The notes beneath the pieces were generated by a model. It searched no databases. It had not been told where the DNA came from and was given only the letters and a program-made list of their open reading frames with translations. Below are positions 8,156-12,780 of a stretch of 12,780 nt of DNA, one piece after another. Location: positions 1-12,780 of the forward strand of contig FR887063.1 in assembly GCA_000436735.1 (NCBI GenBank). The letters are read 5' to 3'. Every line of letters begins with the position of its first letter. Positions within the stretch are counted from its first letter, which is position 1. Position numbers and translations under genes: made by a program. The stretch is from Firmicutes bacterium CAG:170 (GTDB lineage Bacteria > Bacillota > Clostridia > Oscillospirales > Oscillospiraceae).

Positions 8156-8185
8156 ATTCTAATCTGTTAACGTGTTGTCCGTCAA
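8156..8185 (-). promoter_or_regulatory. Sigma-A type promoter of the protease gene
   Basis: Read on the minus strand, TTGACG (8185-8180) is followed after 18 bases by TAGAAT (8161-8156), matching the -35 and -10 consensus at 5 of 6 positions each. Transcription should start near 8149, giving a leader of about 115 bases. A perfect 10-bp palindrome GCTTTAAAGC (8188-8197) sits two bases upstream of the -35 box and could be an operator, which is inference. Confidence 0.75.
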
Positions 8186-8330
8186 GCGCTTTAAAGCAAA
8201 AAACCGTTCAAATTTATGTACCGTTTTACGTCAACTTTTTATGTACTCTTTCAAGATTTCCAGAACATTTCCAGCTTTAAGAAAATCTCGCCCACATGTT
8301 CAAGGGTGTATCCGAAAACGCATGATGTGA
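8186..8330. other. AT-rich gene-free stretch upstream of the protease gene
   Basis: Between the protease promoter and the decayed gene that follows there is no open frame with coding character. The only notable element is the GCTTTAAAGC palindrome at 8188-8197. Composition changes here from GC-rich to AT-rich, so the boundary of the second AT-rich island lies in this stretch. Confidence 0.5.
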
Positions 8331-9250
8331 CCGGCAGCGAGGGATTTTTTGAGCTACTTTGACAATGACTATCTGGATGTGCCAAGCTATGAGTTCTTGC
8401 AGCGCTATCCAAAGGTTTATCCTATACTATGCCTCATATTGAGGCCAACAGTGTCTATTTCTGGACAGATTATCAATATAGTGATTCTGAGCGATTTGAT
8501 GTTAAGACTGTCACAAAAGTTGCAGAAGCAGTGTTTGGAAGCGATGTTGAAGTGCGAGAGCCGGTTTATGGGCAGGACATGGAGGGATACCAGAGCGGCG
8601 GCTTCTATGACAAGCCATTCTATATTGCCGAGCCAGAAAATCAGTCCAATGCGAAATTTACATCTTATCGTCTCTATACTAAGCGTGGCATGATTGAAGA
8701 TACAAAAACGGGTACGGACAACTGGCTCATTGGTAATGACCCAAATATTGAACGCTATCTTGGGTTTTCAGCTGATTTTGAGCACTATTTTTTGTTTACA
8801 CTGGATCATAAGATTGAGAAATTGACATTAGAGTATTATGACCAGAACTTCTCTAAAATATGGAAACGTGAATTTGAAAACACCGTATCGGCATACTACG
8901 ATTATACCAAAAACAATAATTACCTATCAGCCGACAATTCGCTCTACATCATAGATTTGGCAACAGGCGAGGATACCTTTCAACATACATTCATTGGTGA
9001 GAAGCAAGAAATCCGTAAGATGGCAGATGGCGTCTTGTGTATTGGATTTACAAAATCAGATGCCATTATGAAAACGGATTTAGAGAGAAATATTCTCTGG
9101 GCAGCAAGCGTAACAGAAAATGTCAATGCTGTTGATGGCATTCAATTCGTAGATAACAGAATTATCTTGCAGCTGGAACTGTTTGATGGAGTACACTTTA
9201 TTGTTGTTGACTCTGATATGTATCTTGAAAACGAGGTACTTCAGAAGAAA
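8331..9250 (+). pseudogene. Decayed AT-rich gene of unknown function (truncated, frameshifted)
   Basis: Two frames together give one continuous-looking protein of about 300 residues. The first runs from after the TGA at 8328-8330 to about 8420 and contains SYFDNDYLDVPSYEFLQRYP. The second takes over at about 8425 (TMPHIEANSVYFWTDYQYSD) and runs to about 9250. Both have the same acidic, aromatic-rich character and the same AT-rich codon use, so a single indel near 8416-8428 is the simplest explanation. No ribosome binding site or start precedes the first part, so the 5' end is missing. The 3' end runs into a sigma-factor-like gene in a different frame, where the sequence turns arginine-rich and GC-rich. 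The fragments INIDLATGED-like (YIIDLATGEDTF) and repeated Asp/Tyr strands suggest a beta-propeller or PQQ-like extracellular protein, but I do not recognise a family. If translated today, the ATG at 8429 would give 295 residues with an unrelated C-terminal tail. Confidence 0.6.
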
Positions 9251-9281
9251 GCAAAACAGCGACGCCGTAGAATGGATCGAG

Positions 9282-9734
9282 ATGAGCGGCGCGGAATATC
9301 TGGACTTCGTCCGTGATCCCGAGAACAAAGACAGGCTCTTTTTGAATATGAAAAACGTCGTTCTGGAATGCTCAAAGGAGGAATATCTGCAAAGCCGAAC
9401 CGAGAAGCGGCGCAGCGACTATCTTGCAGAAAGCAAAAAGGGGTGGACGATCATCTCCCTTTTTGCGCAGGCAGACAAAGAGTCTACCGGCGAGGAAGTC
9501 ATTCCGGACCCGGATGCCGATGTGGAAGAAAACATCCTACATACCCTTGCCGTGCAGCGCGTTCGTGAAGTAGTAGATGCACTTCCGGAGGAAGACGCGG
9601 CGCTGCTTCGTGCGTTATATCTGCAAACGCCGCCGCTGACCCTGCGTGCCTACAGCGAGAAAACAGGAATCCCGGTGATGACGCTGCATTACAGAAAAGA
9701 AAAGCTGCTTCGGCTTTTGAAGCAGCAAATCTGA
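9282..9734 (+). CDS. Sigma-70-like protein with region 4 helix-turn-helix (possibly 5'-truncated)
   Basis: The product is at least 150 residues and resembles the short sigma-70-like factors common in clostridial genomes and mobile elements. The N-terminal part has WIEMSGAEYLDFVRDPENKD and then ECSKEEY, RSDYL and GWTIISLFAQ, a pattern I associate with that group. The C-terminal 55 residues (VREVVDALPEEDAALLRALY onward) read as a region 4-type helix-turn-helix that could contact a -35 element. Family-like residues already appear at about 9255, before the ATG at 9282, and no good ribosome binding site precedes that ATG. An upstream in-frame ATG at 9186 would add 32 residues encoded by the neighbouring decayed gene in another frame. 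The original start therefore seems lost at a junction near 9240-9265, and the gene may be silent. It converges on the LysR gene with a single base between the stop codons. Confidence 0.6.
   Translation: MSGAEYLDFVRDPENKDRLFLNMKNVVLECSKEEYLQSRTEKRRSDYLAESKKGWTIISLFAQADKESTGEEVIPDPDADVEENILHTLAVQRVREVVDALPEEDAALLRALYLQTPPLTLRAYSEKTGIPVMTLHYRKEKLLRLLKQQI
9695..9726 (-). terminator. Intrinsic terminator of the LysR gene inside the convergent gene
   Basis: GCTGCTTC (9704-9711) and GAAGCAGC (9719-9726) form a perfect 8-bp stem with a 7-base loop. On the minus strand the stem is followed by TTTTCTTTTCTG (U-rich), as expected for a terminator starting 10 bases after the LysR stop. On the plus strand there is no T-run. 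It therefore lies within the last codons of the sigma-like gene. Confidence 0.6.
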
Positions 9735-9735
9735 G

Positions 9736-10629
9736 TCAGGTGCTCTGAGCCCCAGCCGCCAGCAGCATCCGCTCCAGCTCCCTCGCGGCGACGCTCAGGG
9801 GCTGCCCCTTCCGTTTCACGATGCACACGGCACGCAGCGGGAGGGGCTCTTGCAGTTCGATGCGGCGCACATTATCAGACGGACGAATGAACGCCTCCGG
9901 CACGATGCCGACGCCAAGACCCGCTTCTGCCATTGGGATGATCTGGTCAGCCGTGGCGGCTTCGATGGCGGGTTGAAAAGCAACGCCCTGCGCGGTGAAA
10001 ACAGAGACGTAGAACGCATGGGAGGTCGTGCCCGCGCCGAGCGTGATGAGTGGATACGCTTCCAGCTCGGAAAGCGCGACGCTTCGTCCAAGCAAACCGG
10101 AAAAGGCTGGCGCGCAGATCGGAACCTCCCGAATTTCTTTGACGATCGTCTGCGTGAGAGACGGCGAGAGCGTAACCGGTGTTGTGATGACCGCAAAATC
10201 TGCCGTCGTATCGTGCAGCGCCGCGACGGCCTGCGGCGTGGAGTGGTTGCTGATGCGAAGATGCACGCCGGGGTACTTTTCCTGATACCTTTTAAGTACC
10301 GGCAGGAGTAAACACCGAAGCGCACCCTCGCTTGCTGCCAGAAACACGTTTCCGCGCTCGAGCGTCCGACTCTGCGTCACGGCGGCTTCGCCCGCTTCAA
10401 TTTCCGTACAGGCGATCTTTATGTGCCGGTACAGCCCCTCGCCCTCCGGGGTCAAAATCATGCCCCGATTCGTGCGCGAAAAGAGTGGACAGCCGATCTC
10501 CGCCTCTAAGTTCCGAATCGCGCGTGTTAAGTTTGGCTGGCTGTTCTGCAGCGCCTCCGCCGCCTTCGTCAGATTGCCGCACCTGGCGACGTGATAGAAA
10601 ATCCGGTAATACTCGTAGCTGATATACAT
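9736..10629 (-). CDS. LysR-family transcriptional regulator
   Basis: This 297-residue protein has the normal length and layout of a LysR-type regulator. Residues 1-60 hold the winged helix-turn-helix: YYRIFYHVARCGNLTKAAEA, then SQPNLTRAIRNLEAEIGCPL and FSRTNRGMILTPEGEGLY. A linker helix follows, and residues about 90-290 form the periplasmic-binding-protein-like effector domain, with the typical GNVFLAASEG start and the MAEAGLGVGIVPE segment near 250. The effector is unknown. The start is the ATG at 10629, preceded by GGAGGG at a 4-base spacing. It is transcribed away from the kinase-like/MATE operon, the classic arrangement in which such a regulator controls the divergent unit and itself. 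A consensus promoter (10662-10690) and a terminator inside the convergent gene bracket it. Confidence 0.93.
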   Translation of the reverse strand: MYISYEYYRIFYHVARCGNLTKAAEALQNSQPNLTRAIRNLEAEIGCPLFSRTNRGMILTPEGEGLYRHIKIACTEIEAGEAAVTQSRTLERGNVFLAASEGALRCLLLPVLKRYQEKYPGVHLRISNHSTPQAVAALHDTTADFAVITTPVTLSPSLTQTIVKEIREVPICAPAFSGLLGRSVALSELEAYPLITLGAGTTSHAFYVSVFTAQGVAFQPAIEAATADQIIPMAEAGLGVGIVPEAFIRPSDNVRRIELQEPLPLRAVCIVKRKGQPLSVAARELERMLLAAGAQST

Positions 10630-10661
10630 GGCACCCTCCGTGCATTCGTTTCTCTTCTGCC

Positions 10662-10690
10662 ATTCTATTTTGATATATCGGAAATGTCAA
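10662..10690 (-). promoter_or_regulatory. Promoter of the LysR gene
   Basis: On the minus strand TTGACA (10690-10685, perfect consensus) is followed after exactly 17 bases by TAGAAT (10667-10662, 5 of 6). Transcription should start near 10655, about 26 bases before the ATG. Confidence 0.8.
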
Positions 10691-10691
10691 A
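10669..10691. promoter_or_regulatory. Candidate LysR operator dyad
   Basis: TTTGATA (10669-10675) and TGTCAAA (10685-10691) form an inverted repeat, 6 of 7 positions matching, with a 9-base spacer, in line with the T-N11-A type of site used by LysR regulators. It covers the -35 box and spacer of the lysR promoter, which would permit autorepression. Its centre is about 53 bases upstream of the likely start of the divergent transcript, the usual place for activation. The assignment is inference from position and symmetry. Confidence 0.5.
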
Positions 10692-10698
10692 TATAGAT

Positions 10699-10726
10699 TT
10701 TACATATTTCATTTTTCTGCTACGAT
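10699..10726 (+). promoter_or_regulatory. Probable promoter of the kinase-like/MATE operon
   Basis: TTTACA (10699-10704) and TACGAT (10721-10726) are 16 bases apart. Both are imperfect and the spacer is slightly short, which fits a promoter that needs an activator. The likely start is near 10733, giving a leader of about 37 bases before the ATG at 10770. Confidence 0.5.
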
Positions 10727-10769
10727 AGGGGCGGCCAAGAGAAAAAATGTAAGACAGGAGCGAAAAAAG

Positions 10770-11390
10770 ATGGAACGGACGATCATCTGCATCAGCCGCC
10801 AGTATGGCAGCGGCGGCCGGGAAATTGGCGAAGCAGTCGCAAAAAAGCTGGGGATTCCCTGCTACGATAAATGCCTCATTCAAAAAGCTGCGCAGGAAGC
10901 GGGGCTTTCCGAAACCGCCGTCGCGGAATACGACGAAAAGGGCGAGGATTTTGGCATTGCCGTCTCGGGCAATCCCTTTGCGGACACCGCCGCGCTGGGC
11001 GAGGCGTTTTACTCGGAAGAAGCGCGGGTCTTTGAAGCCGAGCGCCGCGCGATTTTAGAGCTTGCAGAAAAGGGTGACTGCGTCATCATTGGCCGGTGTG
11101 CCTCCGCCATTCTGCGGGCCGCAGGCTACCGTCCGCTTTCCGTTTTCATCTATGCGGATAGCGCCGACCGGGCAAAGCGCATTGCAGCGCGTAATAATTT
11201 GGATGAAAAACGCGCTCTTCATAAGGCGCAGAAGGTCGACCGGATGCGCAAGCACCACTTTGATTTTTACGCGGACACACTCTGGGGCGAACCGGAAAGC
11301 TACGATCTGATGCTCTCGTCGAGCGAATACGGCGTAAGCGGCGCGGCAAGCGTTATTGCATCCGCGAAGGAGGCGATGCAACATGAATAA
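10770..11390 (+). CDS. Cytidylate kinase-like family protein
   Basis: This 206-residue protein belongs to the cytidylate-kinase-like group (Pfam Cytidylate_kin2 type) found widely in clostridia. The phosphate-binding loop is near the N-terminus: CISRQYGSGGREIGEAVAKK (residues 7-26), with GSGGR in place of the usual Walker GK(S/T). It is followed by PCYDK, VIIGRCASAIL (about 108-118), a VFIYAD strand, and a lid-like basic stretch RMRKHHFDFYAD before YDLML. In the family this suggests a small P-loop phosphotransferase, but the real substrate of these stand-alone copies is not established, and a role in nucleotide metabolism should not be assumed. AGGAG lies 9 bases before the ATG. Its last 8 bases overlap the start of the MATE gene (ATGAATAA), so the two are surely co-transcribed and probably translationally coupled. 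Confidence 0.88.
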   Translation: MERTIICISRQYGSGGREIGEAVAKKLGIPCYDKCLIQKAAQEAGLSETAVAEYDEKGEDFGIAVSGNPFADTAALGEAFYSEEARVFEAERRAILELAEKGDCVIIGRCASAILRAAGYRPLSVFIYADSADRAKRIAARNNLDEKRALHKAQKVDRMRKHHFDFYADTLWGEPESYDLMLSSSEYGVSGAASVIASAKEAMQHE

Positions 11391-12723
11391 GGATCTGACG
11401 ACAGGCAAGCCCGAGAAGGTCCTCTGGCAGTTCTGCCTGCCGCTCTTTGGCAGCATCATCTTCCAGCAGCTTTATAATATCGCCGACAGCTTCGTCGCGG
11501 GGAAATTCATCAGCGACAACGCCCTTGCTGCCGTCGGCAACAGCTACGAAATTACGCTCATTTTCATCGCCTTTGCCTTCGGCTGCAACATCGCGTGTTC
11601 GGTTCTGGCGGCGCTGTTTTTCGGCGCGAAGCAGTATAATGACCTCAAGACGACGGTCTATACGGCGCTCATTTCCAGCTGCGTGATCTGCGCGGCGCTG
11701 ATGCTTGTCGGCACGCTCTGCTGCGACAGCTTACTCCGGCTCATCAAAACGCCGGAAGAGGTCTTCGCGGACTCGAAATTATACCTCGACATTTACATTT
11801 ACGGTCTGCCGTTCGTGTTCCTCTACAATGTCGCAACCGGCATTTTCTCAGCGCTGGGCGACTCCAAAACGCCGTTTATCTTTCTTGCCTGCTCGTCCAC
11901 GTCTAATATCGCGGTCGATATTCTGTTTGTTACGGCGTTCAACATGGGCGTTGCCGGTGTTGCATGGGCGACGTTTTTGTGCCAGGGAATCAGCTGCGTG
12001 CTGGCGCTTGTGGTCGTCTTCCGCCGCTTTGCGAAAATCCCGACGGAAGGAAAAGTAAAGATCTTCTCGTGGAACCATTTTGGACGGTTCGCGGTCATCG
12101 CCATTCCGAGCATCTTGCAGCAGAGCTTTATTTCCGTCGGCAACATCATCATCCAGAGCGTCATCAACAGCTTCGGCGCAGCCGTCATGGCAGGCTACTC
12201 TGCGGCGGTGAAGCTCAACAACATGGTTATTACGTCCCTTACCACGCTCGGCAACGGCATTTCCAACTATACGGCGCAGAACCTCGGGGCCAGCAAATAT
12301 GATCGCATCAAGTCCGGCTTTCGGGCTGGTATCAAACTCGTCTGGGCGCTGTGCGTGCCGCTGGTGGCACTTTATGTGTTCGCCGGGCAGCCACTTGTAC
12401 ACATCTTCCTTGAGAGCCCCACGGGGCAGGCAATGGATACAGGCGTTGCGTTCCTGCGCATCATCGCGCCGTTCTACTTCATCGTGTCTGCCAAGCTCGT
12501 CTCCGACGGTGTGCTCCGCGGCGCGGGCCTTATGAAGAAGTTCATGATTGCGACGTTCACCGATCTGGTGCTCCGCGTGGCGCTGGCGGAGGTGCTTTCC
12601 CGCACCGCACTCGGCACGACCGGCATCTGGATTTCCTGGCCCATCGGCTGGACGATCGCAGCGGCGCTCTCGATCGTGTTCTACGCGACTGTCCGCTGGG
12701 AAAAGGTCTATACAGCGGCATAA
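11383..12723 (+). CDS. MATE-family multidrug/metabolite efflux transporter
   Basis: This 446-residue integral membrane protein has the typical MATE length and the expected two-bundle pattern of about 12 membrane helices. The N-terminal motif PLFGSIIFQQLYNIADSFVA with GNSYEI following is characteristic, and the second half repeats it as IPSILQQSFISVGNIIIQSV with GYSAAVKLNN and GNGISNYTAQNLGA. MATE proteins export cationic drugs, dyes or metabolites using a Na+ or H+ gradient; the substrate here is unknown. The start at 11383 follows AAGGAGG (11367-11373) with a 9-base spacer. That site lies inside the 3' end of the kinase-like gene, so translation of the two is linked. An upstream in-frame start at 11356 is rejected because it lacks this site. 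No terminator is visible before the window ends, and what may be the end of an insertion sequence follows 30 bases after the stop. Confidence 0.93.
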   Translation: MNKDLTTGKPEKVLWQFCLPLFGSIIFQQLYNIADSFVAGKFISDNALAAVGNSYEITLIFIAFAFGCNIACSVLAALFFGAKQYNDLKTTVYTALISSCVICAALMLVGTLCCDSLLRLIKTPEEVFADSKLYLDIYIYGLPFVFLYNVATGIFSALGDSKTPFIFLACSSTSNIAVDILFVTAFNMGVAGVAWATFLCQGISCVLALVVVFRRFAKIPTEGKVKIFSWNHFGRFAVIAIPSILQQSFISVGNIIIQSVINSFGAAVMAGYSAAVKLNNMVITSLTTLGNGISNYTAQNLGASKYDRIKSGFRAGIKLVWALCVPLVALYVFAGQPLVHIFLESPTGQAMDTGVAFLRIIAPFYFIVSAKLVSDGVLRGAGLMKKFMIATFTDLVLRVALAEVLSRTALGTTGIWISWPIGWTIAAALSIVFYATVRWEKVYTAA

Positions 12724-12753
12724 ACCAACAAAACTGCCTGTGAGAGAATGAAG

Positions 12754-12780
12754 TGCCCCCTGTCAAGTAGACAGTGAAAA
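12754..12780. mobile_element. Possible terminal sequence of an insertion element
   Basis: TGCCCCCTGTCAAGTAGACA (12754-12773) carries a small dyad, CTGTC/GACAG (12760-12764 with 12770-12774). It starts with TG like the ends of IS3-type elements, and from memory it resembles terminal repeats of such elements in clostridia. Only 27 bases are visible, so this remains a guess. Confidence 0.25.

Noticed and set aside
11055..11459. Minus-strand open frame across the kinase-like/MATE junction
   Set aside because: It is antisense to two well-supported genes, with no domain and no ribosome binding site.

Overview
The window looks like chromosome from a Gram-positive gut-type Bacillota (class Clostridia, most plausibly Oscillospiraceae-like). 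The reasons are three C-terminal SLH domains on a secreted giant protein, strong Shine-Dalgarno sites of the AGGAGG type, consensus sigma-A promoters, and GC-rich coding DNA interrupted by AT-richer islands. The family placement is inference; no rRNA or tRNA is present to confirm it.

Layout. (1) Positions 1-632 are an AT-richer island: a hairpin-rich non-coding stretch that resembles debris of a mobile element, then a small lipoprotein gene. (2) Positions 640-1014 hold a GC-rich remnant whose last ~260 bases encode the C-terminal end of a MOFRL-type glycerate 2-kinase, joined upstream to unrelated coding sequence. (3) A 14-bp bidirectional terminator (1054-1087) separates it from the dominant gene, 1102-8034 on the minus strand. 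That gene encodes a 2311-residue S-layer-anchored subtilisin-family protease. It carries a dockerin-like calcium-binding pair inside one of its Ig-like domains and a cohesin-like module near its cell-wall anchor. Its promoter is a TTGACG-18-TAGAAT box at 8156-8185. (4) Positions 8331-9250 are a second AT-rich island holding a decayed gene (no start, one frameshift, 3' end lost). It abuts a GC-rich sigma-factor-like gene (9282-9734). (5) A conventional divergent regulator/transport unit fills the rest: a LysR-type regulator (minus strand, 9736-10629), a cytidylate-kinase-like protein (10770-11390) and a MATE efflux transporter (11383-12723). The last two overlap by 8 bases and are probably translationally coupled. 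(6) The extreme right edge (about 12754-12780) may be the end of an insertion sequence.

How the parts work together. The LysR regulator, kinase-like protein and MATE pump form one plausible module: regulator and operon diverge from a 140-bp region in which a dyad overlaps the lysR -35 box and sits just upstream of the operon promoter. The giant protease is a stand-alone surface enzyme. The two AT-rich islands and the chimeric remnants suggest that repeated insertion and deletion shaped the DNA around it. No CRISPR array, tRNA, rRNA or complete mobile element was found.
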